Assembly: GCF_021991925.1 (NCBI RefSeq)
Contig: NZ_RXZI01000008.1
Span: 62,001 to 126,000, forward strand
Length of the DNA stretch: 64,000 nt
Direction of reading: 5' to 3'
DNA from: Sutcliffiella horikoshii
GTDB lineage: Bacteria > Bacillota > Bacilli > Bacillales > Bacillaceae_I
A program made the translations under genes and the position numbers. Positions 19,572-26,664 of this stretch are shown in pieces (within the stretch, counting starts at the first letter, position 1; the number at the start of each line of letters is the position of its first letter). The notes beneath the pieces were generated by a model. That model searched no databases. It had not been told where the DNA came from and saw nothing but the letters and a program-made list of their open reading frames with translations.

Positions 19572-19895
19572 ATGCCGGTTTACAACAAGCTAGTCAGGGA
19601 TAAGATTCCGCAAATAATTGAAGGAACAGGAAAGAGGTATACCTATAAAGTTTTGAGTGATGAAGATTACATAAAATATCTTAAGTTGAAGAGCTATGAG
19701 GAACTTGATGAGTACTGTGCAGCAGAGACGAATGAGGGAGCTGTAGAGGAGCTTGCGGATCTTTTGGAAATTGTTCGGGCGCTAGCAGGGTACCACGGAT
19801 CTTCTATAGAAGAAGTTGAAGAGGTTCGTCGGGAAAAGGAAGAGAAGCGTGGTGGGTTTAAAGAGAAGGTATTCTTGGTTGAGGTGGAAGATTAG
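19572..19895 (+). CDS. MazG-like phosphoribosyl-ATP pyrophosphohydrolase family protein
   Basis: A 107-aa protein starting MPVYNKLVRDKIPQIIE, the hallmark of a small all-alpha NTP pyrophosphatase family. The metal-binding helix pair is seen as EELDEYCAA and EGAVEELADLLEIVRAL. It is chosen to start at ATG 19572 because AGGAGG lies 7 bases upstream; ATG 19566 and TTG 19545 are in frame but badly placed. It follows mcrC by 23 bases, so the three form an operon. Such enzymes clean up or deplete nucleotides; a link to defence is suggested only by position. Confidence 0.82.
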   Translation: MPVYNKLVRDKIPQIIEGTGKRYTYKVLSDEDYIKYLKLKSYEELDEYCAAETNEGAVEELADLLEIVRALAGYHGSSIEEVEEVRREKEEKRGGFKEKVFLVEVED

Positions 19896-19902
19896 TGTTG
19901 GT

Positions 19903-19930
19903 AAAAAGATATGTCTAGGCATGTCTTTTT
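19903..19930 (+). terminator. Rho-independent terminator after the McrBC operon
   Basis: AAAAAGATATGTCTAGGCAT followed by GTCTTTTT. A near copy, with the same downstream sequence, stands at 23794. Confidence 0.75.
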
Positions 19931-19944
19931 GTTGTGGAAAATAA

Positions 19945-19969
19945 AGGATAATGTAGAACTTTGTAGAAT
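19945..19969 (+). promoter_or_regulatory. Upstream element of the AGGA-N-TGTCGAAA family
   Basis: AGGATAATGTAGAACTT then TGTAGAAT; the second half is 47 bases upstream of the HNH gene start. Spacing between halves is 17, as in the other copies. Confidence 0.4.
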
Positions 19970-20008
19970 GTTAATAGGATAACTTTTTGAAATGATTTGG
20001 AGGATCAC

Positions 20009-20959
20009 ATGAGTATAGATTTAATGTTTCAAATGCCCAATCCAGTGAAAATAACAGGAAGGTCATCAAGTATAACAAATGCTTTTGTAAATGGCATTAT
20101 CCCTTGCATTATGCCTAAACAAGAAGAGATCAATGAAGTTTTAAGAATCTTAGATATGGAAGGCGATGCGAAGTGTGCCTACTGTAGAAATCCACATACT
20201 GAATGGGATCATTTTCGACCTTTAATAATGAAGAAAAGGCCAACTGGATACATATCAGAAATACATAACCTAGTTCCTGCATGCGGAAAGTGCAATCAAT
20301 CAAAAGGAAACAAGCATTGGAAAACTTGGATTATTAGCGATGCGAAGCTATCACCAAAAACACGAGGTATTGCCAATTTAGATAGAATTATCCAGAGTTT
20401 AGAAAAATATGAAGCTTGGAGTAATCCGACAATGATCGATTTTGAAGAGTTGGTTGGCAGGAAACTTTGGGAAGATCATTGGAAAAACTGTGAAAGACTT
20501 CATCAATTAATGCAAGAAAGTCAAATTCTTTCCGATCAAATAAAGAATAAGATTGCTCAAGGTATTGTGAAGAAAGAAAGGGGGAAAGTTGTAGCCCCAC
20601 CACTAGATCCCACTAAAGTTTCGGAGAACAATAAGCTTAAAATTGGAATTATTGCACAAACCCAATTAAGAGCTGTGCTTGAAAGTAACAGGATAAGTGA
20701 AGACGTTATTCAACTACTACAAACCAATAACTACTCAAAGAGAACATTTAATTTAAACTTCCCTGTGCTAAAAGCTATTGATCACTCGCAAAATTTAATT
20801 AACCAGAAAAGCGATGGTAAAGGTTACAGCAGGTATTATAAGAAGCCAATTACTATTAATAGTGCTACATACTTATTATGCTCTCAATGGTATGAGAAGG
20901 ATAGAGAGTATCTGGTAAGGTGGATTAAATCCATCCACAAAGATTCGGCAGGAAGCTAA
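20009..20959 (+). CDS. HNH endonuclease
   Basis: A 316-aa nuclease. The zinc/HNH core is CAYCRNPHTEWDHFRPL (about 55-71) followed by EIHNLVPACGKCNQSKGNKH (about 81-100), with two CxxC pairs and the catalytic DH. The 200-residue C-terminal part is unrecognised and basic. ATG 20009 is preceded by TGGAGG at 5 bases' spacing; the TTG at 19997 is in frame but has no ribosome binding site. It sits as a solo gene between a terminator and a GIY-YIG gene, in a run of single nucleases. Confidence 0.85.
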   Translation: MSIDLMFQMPNPVKITGRSSSITNAFVNGIIPCIMPKQEEINEVLRILDMEGDAKCAYCRNPHTEWDHFRPLIMKKRPTGYISEIHNLVPACGKCNQSKGNKHWKTWIISDAKLSPKTRGIANLDRIIQSLEKYEAWSNPTMIDFEELVGRKLWEDHWKNCERLHQLMQESQILSDQIKNKIAQGIVKKERGKVVAPPLDPTKVSENNKLKIGIIAQTQLRAVLESNRISEDVIQLLQTNNYSKRTFNLNFPVLKAIDHSQNLINQKSDGKGYSRYYKKPITINSATYLLCSQWYEKDREYLVRWIKSIHKDSAGS

Positions 20960-21013
20960 CTATTATTCTTCCTTCTTAATTCTAAAAAGTTATTATGAAA
21001 AGAGGATTTTAAA

Positions 21014-21442
21014 GTGGAAACTGCTCATATTAATTGGTACGGCCCTTATAGCCTTCAGCATTTCTTTACTAAAGAGATTTCTACTAATTATGGGGTTTAT
21101 GCGATATATAGGATCTATGGTAATAAGCAAACGCTTTTGTATATTGGAAAAACAACAAGGAGCTTTTGGCAGAGGATAAGTGAGCATGATAAGAAGTGGT
21201 TTTGTAATATAAAAGGTAGAATTATCATCAGAGTTGGAGTATTAGTAAACTCTGAGGGTGGTAGATTCTCTGCCAAAAGGCTATCAGATGTAGAGTCCTT
21301 ATTGGTACTTTGGCATCATCCTTGTGAGAATACAAGCTGCACTAGATATTATTCAGGTAGAATGGCTTTAGAAGTAGTGAGTCACGGAAGAAGGGGATTA
21401 ATTGACAGAGAAGTTTCAACAGAAAAATTAATTTGGGCTTAG
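21014..21442 (+). CDS. GIY-YIG nuclease domain protein
   Basis: A 142-aa single-domain protein. It has GVYAIYRI (27-34), LLYIGKTTRSFWQRISEH (about 41-58) with the arginine-containing helix, and the metal-binding glutamate in DVESLLVLWHHPCENT. It starts at a GTG preceded by AAAGAGGA. All core catalytic positions of the fold look present. It could be a stand-alone restriction-type nuclease or a remnant of a homing system; no intron or intein was seen nearby. Confidence 0.82.
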   Translation: METAHINWYGPYSLQHFFTKEISTNYGVYAIYRIYGNKQTLLYIGKTTRSFWQRISEHDKKWFCNIKGRIIIRVGVLVNSEGGRFSAKRLSDVESLLVLWHHPCENTSCTRYYSGRMALEVVSHGRRGLIDREVSTEKLIWA

Positions 21443-21473
21443 TATGGGAATCGAATCCTTATGCAACAAAACT

Positions 21474-21498
21474 GACCTTCCTGCTGGTTGGGAATTCC
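21474..21498 (+). pseudogene. Short fragment resembling a DUF1963 (YwqG) gene
   Basis: Encodes DLPAGWEFP, the family signature found intact at 31,540 in the window's YwqG gene (DNA match about 21 of 25 bases). It is only about 45 bases of open frame in a 109-base gap. Possibly a scrap left by recombination, possibly chance. Confidence 0.3.
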
Positions 21499-21551
21499 CT
21501 TTGTTATTAAAGTAAGTATATATATTAAATAATTGAGGAAGGAGGCACAAA

Positions 21552-22448
21552 ATGAACAAGCGTGACTACTTGGTAAAGACCTTCTCACGTACGAAAAGGA
21601 AGGATTACGAAAACTATATTTTAACGGCAATATGGCATAAGTTGGACAATATTAATATAAAGCCTGTGAGTCAGCAGTATGTAAAGCGAGAAAATGGTAA
21701 CCATGCGTTAATGGACCTTTATTTTCCTCAGTTACATATTGGTGTGGAGGTAGATGAGGCATACCATAACAGTAATCAAATAGCGGATAACTTGCGAATG
21801 GATGATATTATTACGGCGGTCAATGAGGAAGCGATTGAGGATTTTTTGTGCCTGAGAATTGACGCTACTCAAAGTATAGAAGAAATAAAGGAAAGAGTAG
21901 CAGATATCGTTGAGGTAATCCAGGAAAGGGCTGCAGTTGCCCCAATGAAATGGTATACATATGAAGAAGAGCTAGAACTGTTAAAGCAGAAAGAAAATCT
22001 ATCTATTTATGATGACGTTTCTTTTATGAACATCAAGGATATAGCCAATACTTTGTTCGGGAAGAATGCGAAAGCGTATCAGAAAAGCTATTTTAGAATA
22101 AATGACAACATGTGGCTATGGTGTCCAAAGCTATCAATTGTGATTAATGGAGAAACTAAATCAATGGCTGGGGGATGGATTAACTTCCTGGGCGAAGATT
22201 GGTCTTATATTGACGAATCCCACCAGGATCAAGAGATTGTAGAGACAAGAAAACTTTCTTATCAGAAGGAAATAAACCAAAATTCTAAAAGAGCTGTATT
22301 TGCTAAATACAAAGACAACTTGGGTTTTAACCGCTATCGTTTTGTTGGGATATTCCAATGTATCGGTTTATCACCAAAAGGGAATAACCTCATTCGATAT
22401 ATACGAGTAGAAGATAAGCTGAAGATTGAAAAGGCGGTAAAGTGTTAA
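21552..22448 (+). CDS. AbaSI/PvuRts1I-like modification-dependent restriction endonuclease
   Basis: A 298-aa protein. The N-terminal half begins RDYLVKTFSRTKRKDYENYI and carries VSQQYVKRENGNHALMDLYF then GVEVDEAYHN (about 55-74), a Vsr/PD-(D/E)xK-like nuclease pattern that I associate with the AbaSI family. The C-terminal half (about 170-290), with GGWINFLGEDWSYIDE and KRAVFAKYKDNLGFNRYRFV, would be the SRA-like reader domain. Enzymes of this family cut DNA near (glucosyl-)5-hydroxymethylcytosine as found in T4-like phages. GGAAGGAGG precedes the ATG. The family assignment is from remembered patterns; the nuclease signature itself is visible. Confidence 0.7.
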   Translation: MNKRDYLVKTFSRTKRKDYENYILTAIWHKLDNINIKPVSQQYVKRENGNHALMDLYFPQLHIGVEVDEAYHNSNQIADNLRMDDIITAVNEEAIEDFLCLRIDATQSIEEIKERVADIVEVIQERAAVAPMKWYTYEEELELLKQKENLSIYDDVSFMNIKDIANTLFGKNAKAYQKSYFRINDNMWLWCPKLSIVINGETKSMAGGWINFLGEDWSYIDESHQDQEIVETRKLSYQKEINQNSKRAVFAKYKDNLGFNRYRFVGIFQCIGLSPKGNNLIRYIRVEDKLKIEKAVKC

Positions 22449-22510
22449 CTGACACGCTTCATATTAATAGATCAAGTATCTAACCGTTAGAAAGTTTAGG
22501 AGGACCCCAA

Positions 22511-23257
22511 ATGATCAAACTTTTCGGAAAGAAAAATGAAGAAATCCATTCATTAAGTGATTGGCTGATTTTCGCTGCTCCTGCCAAAAAGGAAGCTCAT
22601 TTAAAAGATTTGAGGAGTGCAATGGAATTGGCGAAATGCTGGTTTCGAGATGGAGTAGCTACAGTTCCATTAGAGCTGCAAGCCTTGTTCAATGCTAATG
22701 AAATCACGAAAGATATCGTCATTTCTAAAGGATATCCTGAGAGGGAAACCAAATTAGATAATTTCGGAAAAGGAAGAAATCATGATCTTGTTCTTCTAGG
22801 GGAAGCGGGCACAGAAAGATTTCTTATTTCAATAGAAGCAAAGGCGGATGAATCCTACGGAAAGGTGGTAGGAGAGTACCTGAAAACTGTAAGTGCACGT
22901 TCTAATGTTCCGAACAGAATAGAGCAATTAACATCCTCCATCCTTGGCACCAATTCAAGCAATCACCTCAGATATCAGCTTCTGCACGCCATAGCAGGAA
23001 CACTCATTGAAGCACGAGAGTTCGGCGCCAAACAAGCAATCTTTCTAGTCCATGAATTTCACTCCAACGAGACAAACGACAGAAATATAGCACGGAACAA
23101 CCATGACTTAAATGCATTCCTATCCGAGCTATTCGAACAACCTATTAATCTTGAACCTAATTTACTACTAGGGCCGGTCGCAGTAAATGGGGGAGAATTT
23201 TTGCCAGTTGATATACCGTTGTATGTGGGGCGGGTTGTAAGAGAATTGCCAAGCTAA
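22511..23257 (+). CDS. DUF6946-like protein, putative PD-(D/E)xK nuclease
   Basis: A 248-aa soluble protein. NHDLVLLGEAGTERFLISIE followed by AKADESYG (about 90-118) gives a D ... ExK arrangement of the PD-(D/E)xK nuclease fold, after an N-terminal helical part (LSDWLIFAAPAKKEAHLKDL). This pattern is what I know as DUF6946, uncharacterised. It could be a solo type IV-like restriction enzyme. GGAGGA lies before the ATG. It ends 7 bases before the next gene, so the two form a pair. Confidence 0.6.
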   Translation: MIKLFGKKNEEIHSLSDWLIFAAPAKKEAHLKDLRSAMELAKCWFRDGVATVPLELQALFNANEITKDIVISKGYPERETKLDNFGKGRNHDLVLLGEAGTERFLISIEAKADESYGKVVGEYLKTVSARSNVPNRIEQLTSSILGTNSSNHLRYQLLHAIAGTLIEAREFGAKQAIFLVHEFHSNETNDRNIARNNHDLNAFLSELFEQPINLEPNLLLGPVAVNGGEFLPVDIPLYVGRVVRELPS

Positions 23258-23264
23258 GGGGGAA

Positions 23265-23717
23265 ATGGAAATGCTTTATGAATTAGAAGTGATAGATATG
23301 GTTTGTGACGAACTAGAAAAACAGGGATATATAATTGTCAGTCGAAAGAATCAACCTATACACAATGGTAAAGATATAATTGCCAAAAAAGTAGAATCAG
23401 GGGTTAATAGAATGGTATATATAGAAGCGATAGGAGAAACAAGTTCGTTTTCAAATACCAAAAGATACGGAAAACCTTTTGATCGTAGTCAAGTGAAAAT
23501 TCATCTATCCGAATTGCTCTTTGCAGTTGCAGAGATACTTTCAATGAAGAAAATAGAAAACTTTCATTATAAAGTAGGCATTGCAATTCCTGACAACAAA
23601 GATCATCGCGAGTATATCAGTAACATACAGGGATTTTTAGATTTGGCGGGAATAGCTGTGTTCTTTGTGAAGAAGGAAGGTGTAACGAAGATAGATAATG
23701 GAAGATGGGACTGGTGA
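23265..23717 (+). CDS. PD-(D/E)xK-like protein with altered catalytic lysine
   Basis: A 150-aa protein. GKDIIAKKVESG followed by MVYIEAIGETSSFSNTKRYG matches a family of small restriction-like proteins that usually read (V/I)E-A-K-G-E-T-S-S. Here the lysine of E-x-K is isoleucine, so it may be non-catalytic or use another residue. The rest (QVKIHLSELLFAVAEILSMK) is typical of the fold. It directly follows the DUF6946 gene. A partner or inactive subunit role is possible. Confidence 0.55.
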   Translation: MEMLYELEVIDMVCDELEKQGYIIVSRKNQPIHNGKDIIAKKVESGVNRMVYIEAIGETSSFSNTKRYGKPFDRSQVKIHLSELLFAVAEILSMKKIENFHYKVGIAIPDNKDHREYISNIQGFLDLAGIAVFFVKKEGVTKIDNGRWDW

Positions 23718-23793
23718 AAATGGAGTTGCCTTTAGGTTTAGGAAGAACCGTCCCTCTGTTCAAATTGGATAAGAAAGCCTGGTTGTAAGTAAT

Positions 23794-23822
23794 AAAAAGA
23801 CATGTCTGCACATGTCTTTTTA
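23794..23822 (+). terminator. Rho-independent terminator
   Basis: AAAAAGACATG TCTG CATGTCTTTTT (positions give the stem) ends the DUF6946 pair. Its stem and the following 50 bases resemble the unit at 19903. The 23718-23793 stretch also contains GAACCGTCCCTCTG, a GTCCC-type element. Confidence 0.85.
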
Positions 23823-23835
23823 TTGTGGAAAATAA

Positions 23836-23860
23836 AGGATGATGGAGGTTTTTGTAGAAT
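23836..23860 (+). promoter_or_regulatory. Upstream element of the AGGA-N-TGTCGAAA family
   Basis: AGGATGATGGAGGTTTT then TGTAGAAT, halves 17 bases apart; the second half is 56 bases before the EcsC-like start. Confidence 0.4.
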
Positions 23861-23908
23861 TAATACTTTAGACATTTACTTAAGTTTGATTAGAGGGAGT
23901 TGATACAC

Positions 23909-24727
23909 TTGGCTGAAAAATTACAAGTGAAATCAGAGGATTATTTCTACTCTGTTATTAAAGCGGCAATGAATGTTCCAGGAGTAAAAATTAGTAGAAA
24001 TGAATTCTTAGCAAAGCAACTATCCAAGCATTTTCCCCAAGAGGTAATTGAAAAGGCAATTGAAAAAAATCCTGCAAGTGCGGGGATATCAATAGAAGAA
24101 ATTGACCGTTTAGCTAAAAGCTGTATCACGATTGAAACAACTAAAGTTACTTCCCTTTCAGCAATTGCAGGTATTCCAGGTGGGTTTGCAATGCTCGGTA
24201 CTGTTCCAGCTGATGTAGCACAATATTTTGCTCATATAATTAGAGTCCTTCAAAAACTAATTTACTTATATGGTTGGGAAGAGATGTATAACACGGATGG
24301 TAGTTTTGATGATGAAACAAATAATCAACTAACTCTCTTTATGGGCGTTATGTTTGGGGTAAATGCTGCAAATGCTACGATTACACAGATTGGAAAAGTA
24401 GCAGCCGTTAAGGTGGAAAAGGATGTAGCAAGTATGGCTTTAACTAAAGGAACAGTTTACCCTATCGTAAAAAAAGTAGCTGAAAAATTAGGAATAAAAA
24501 TGACAAAGCAAATTTTTGCTAGAGGTGTAGGTAAAATAGTTCCGATAGTTGGTGCAGCAGTTTCTGGTGGAATAACATATAGTACCTTCCGTCCGCTAGC
24601 AAATAGGTTGAAAAATTATTTAGAAAAACTCCCGATAGCAGATGTAGAGTTTTACCAATCACTCAAGGAATCGGATATTGAAATTATTGACGTGGATTTT
24701 GAAGAAATTTTAGAGGAAACAAATTAA
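23909..24727 (+). CDS. EcsC family protein
   Basis: A protein of about 272 aa resembling the EcsC family: SAIAGIPGGFAMLGTVPADV then a helix AQYFAHIIRVLQKLIYLYGW, and a later glycine-rich helix GVGKIVPIVGAAVSGGITYS. The segments are amphipathic/hydrophobic and could associate with membranes. The TTG at 23909 has GAGGGAG about 9 bases upstream; an earlier in-frame TTG at 23900 touches that site. B. subtilis ecsC is in an ABC-transporter operon, but here the gene stands alone in the defence island. The biochemical role is unknown. Confidence 0.68.
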   Translation: MAEKLQVKSEDYFYSVIKAAMNVPGVKISRNEFLAKQLSKHFPQEVIEKAIEKNPASAGISIEEIDRLAKSCITIETTKVTSLSAIAGIPGGFAMLGTVPADVAQYFAHIIRVLQKLIYLYGWEEMYNTDGSFDDETNNQLTLFMGVMFGVNAANATITQIGKVAAVKVEKDVASMALTKGTVYPIVKKVAEKLGIKMTKQIFARGVGKIVPIVGAAVSGGITYSTFRPLANRLKNYLEKLPIADVEFYQSLKESDIEIIDVDFEEILEETN

Positions 24728-24800
24728 AAACACGGCTGGTTTACTATTTATGGATATCTGAGGGTCAGGTTAACTGACTCTCTTGCACATTAACTCCCAG

Positions 24801-24973
24801 ATGGACATAGGTAGCTTTGTGTTGGTCGAGACGAATCATGGATTTCACCCTGTTTGGAAGGCAGCCATTGTGGGTTTCCCAAAGTGGCAAAGGTTATGCT
24901 GCGGGAGAAAAGGGCTGGTTATCAGGAAGAGTTGGTAGAGGATTTGAAGGGAGATTCGGCTGCGAGATTTTAG
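24801..24973 (+). pseudogene. Unidentified decayed gene fragment
   Basis: From ATG 24801 the frame reads MDIGSFVLVETNHGFHPVWK then AAIVGFPKWQ. After a one-base shift the next frame continues LREKRAGYQEELVEDLKGDS to a stop at 24973. Both halves look like genuine protein of one gene with a frameshift near 24895. The family is not recognised. The rest of the gap 24,728-25,068 holds a hairpin (GGGTCAGGTTAACTGACTC, 24764-24782) without a T run. Confidence 0.4.
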
Positions 24974-25068
24974 TTACAGTATTCATAAAGCCCGGTCATA
25001 TGCAGAGCTGGGAAGTTGCTTCGGTAATGTAGAAATTCTAATGTAATAGATACAAAGGAGGGGAATGA

Positions 25069-26124
25069 ATGCTTACACAATTAGAGCGTGATTCATTGTT
25101 GGACACCTTGTCAGAACCTCAAAAAGAGTTTATCGTGCACTTTATGAAGAGAGGAAAGAGGACACAATTCTCTAACCTTATTGCCAAATGGAAAGCAGAA
25201 TCGAAATATGAAGAGGGTGCTGAGGAAACAGCGAGTATTTGGGAGTTAATTGATTATATCGATGCGGGGCCAGATTGGAGCGCGGCAGGATTGCAATGCG
25301 AATGTGGAAGAAAGCTCCGGAGGCAATATATTGTATCTAACACAATAACTGGTGTAACGCATAAGTTTGGCAGAGATCATTTTCAGGATCATACAAATAT
25401 ATCACCTGAGTTAGCGAAATCCATCATAAAGGGCTTCGACAAAATTGATTTTGAAATGGATGAAATTTTAATAAAGATAATGGATGGTTGGTCATTAGAG
25501 AATGAATGGCTGTCATCTATTCCAGAGGATATGGTTTTTCCGAAGGACATTGCGGAGCATTTGGGACATGATATTCCTTTACTTGAAAGACAAGTAAATA
25601 GACTCCGTTATGAAATTAGAAAATATTTAAAAGAATGCGAAGATAATGAGCAAGCTAAAAGATTCAAGGAGCAAAAGAGATTAAAGGATTTAAAACGTGT
25701 TCCTACAGAGAATATTTTAAAAGAAGTATCGCAAGAAAACCTGTATAAACATAGTGAAAAAGAACAAACAGAGCAACCTCTCCCTATACCTAATCGCAAC
25801 ATGAAATCAGTAGACTTCAATAAAATGAGACTCTCCCTTCCTAAAAAACATCAAGATGCTGTCAGAGAAATAATTAACAAGTGGCCCTCTGATAACATAA
25901 GTACGCTCTCTATCTGCTGGGAGTTGATAAAAAATCATGGTGCCAATAGCGAAATGTATGCAACAAACAAGAAGCCGAAAATTTATATGGATGTTCAGTT
26001 AATGATGAATAGATTAGTAGAGGAAGGTGTACTTGAACTAACTTCTAAAAGTCTGGATAATTGCTCGTACTCTATTCTATCAGGTGTTAAGTCTGTGGAA
26101 GATCAGCAATTAAATTTGTTTTAG
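25069..26124 (+). CDS. DUF3895 domain-containing protein
   Basis: A 351-aa soluble protein. The N-terminal part (TLSEPQKEFIVHFMKRGKRT ... WELIDYIDAGPDW) and a zinc-type CECGRKLRRQYIV motif (about 76-88) match the DUF3895 family of Bacillus proteins of unknown role. A basic helical middle (about 165-230) may bind nucleic acid; the C-terminal 80 residues look like a winged helix (PSDNISTLSICWELIKNHGA). AAAGGAGGGGAATG provides a strong ribosome binding site. The following small gene starts 11 bases after the stop. Confidence 0.65.
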   Translation: MLTQLERDSLLDTLSEPQKEFIVHFMKRGKRTQFSNLIAKWKAESKYEEGAEETASIWELIDYIDAGPDWSAAGLQCECGRKLRRQYIVSNTITGVTHKFGRDHFQDHTNISPELAKSIIKGFDKIDFEMDEILIKIMDGWSLENEWLSSIPEDMVFPKDIAEHLGHDIPLLERQVNRLRYEIRKYLKECEDNEQAKRFKEQKRLKDLKRVPTENILKEVSQENLYKHSEKEQTEQPLPIPNRNMKSVDFNKMRLSLPKKHQDAVREIINKWPSDNISTLSICWELIKNHGANSEMYATNKKPKIYMDVQLMMNRLVEEGVLELTSKSLDNCSYSILSGVKSVEDQQLNLF

Positions 26125-26135
26125 GGAGGAGTAAT

Positions 26136-26387
26136 GTGTTGAGAGTATTAGAAAAAGAGAATTTTGAAAAGTTGAAAGACGCTGGAGAAGGTTACATCGT
26201 AATAACTGATAAACCTAATAATACAACAAAACTACATCAAGTAGGTTGCCGCTATGTAGATATAAAGAGTTTTACTAAAAAGGTGGTAGAGAACCATGAG
26301 GAAAATGGTTCTTACTACTGGTTTAAAGATAAGAAAGATGCAGTGTCAGAAACGAATGCTGATGAATGCTTAGTTTGTAAGGGATAA
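26136..26387 (+). CDS. Small Cys/His protein of unknown function
   Basis: An 83-aa protein starting at GTG with GGGAGG 6 bases upstream. HQVGCRYVDIKSF and the C-terminal ADECLVCKG form a spaced H-x3-C ... C-x2-C set that could bind one zinc. YYWFKDKKDAVSE lies between. It is probably co-transcribed with the DUF3895 gene. I do not recognise a named family. Confidence 0.6.
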   Translation: MLRVLEKENFEKLKDAGEGYIVITDKPNNTTKLHQVGCRYVDIKSFTKKVVENHEENGSYYWFKDKKDAVSETNADECLVCKG

Positions 26388-26443
26388 GTGATTACGTCAA
26401 GAGGGATGGTCTCTTAGGCAATTCCTTTCTTTTTAGGGAAAAT

Positions 26444-26469
26444 AGGATTTATGAAGTTGTGTCGAAAAG
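26444..26469 (+). promoter_or_regulatory. Upstream element of the AGGA-N-TGTCGAAA family
   Basis: AGGATTTATGAAGTTG then TGTCGAAAAG, halves 16 bases apart. It lies 205 bases before the first LXG gene, farther than the other copies. Confidence 0.4.
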
Positions 26470-26664
26470 TGAAATATAGAATAAAGTGGGTTGAGAGAAC
26501 AGGCAAGCCGACCCGTCACTTCTTTAAAGTCTATATGAGGGCCTCCCTTTTATAGGTTCAATCTCTCATTTTGCAATTCTGTACAGGAATTTCTCCGAAC
26601 AGGTCGAAACGTGATAGTTATGCATATACATTTTTTGTAAAATGATAGCGAGAGGAGGGGAATG

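Noticed and set aside
23720-23788. 22-codon ORF starting MELPLGLGRTVPLFKLDKKA
   Set aside because: It overlaps a GTCCC-type intergenic element and has no ribosome binding site; judged chance.
24817-25032. 71-codon ORF in the gap before the DUF3895 gene
   Set aside because: Other frames of the same stretch read better as a decayed gene; this frame has no ribosome binding site.
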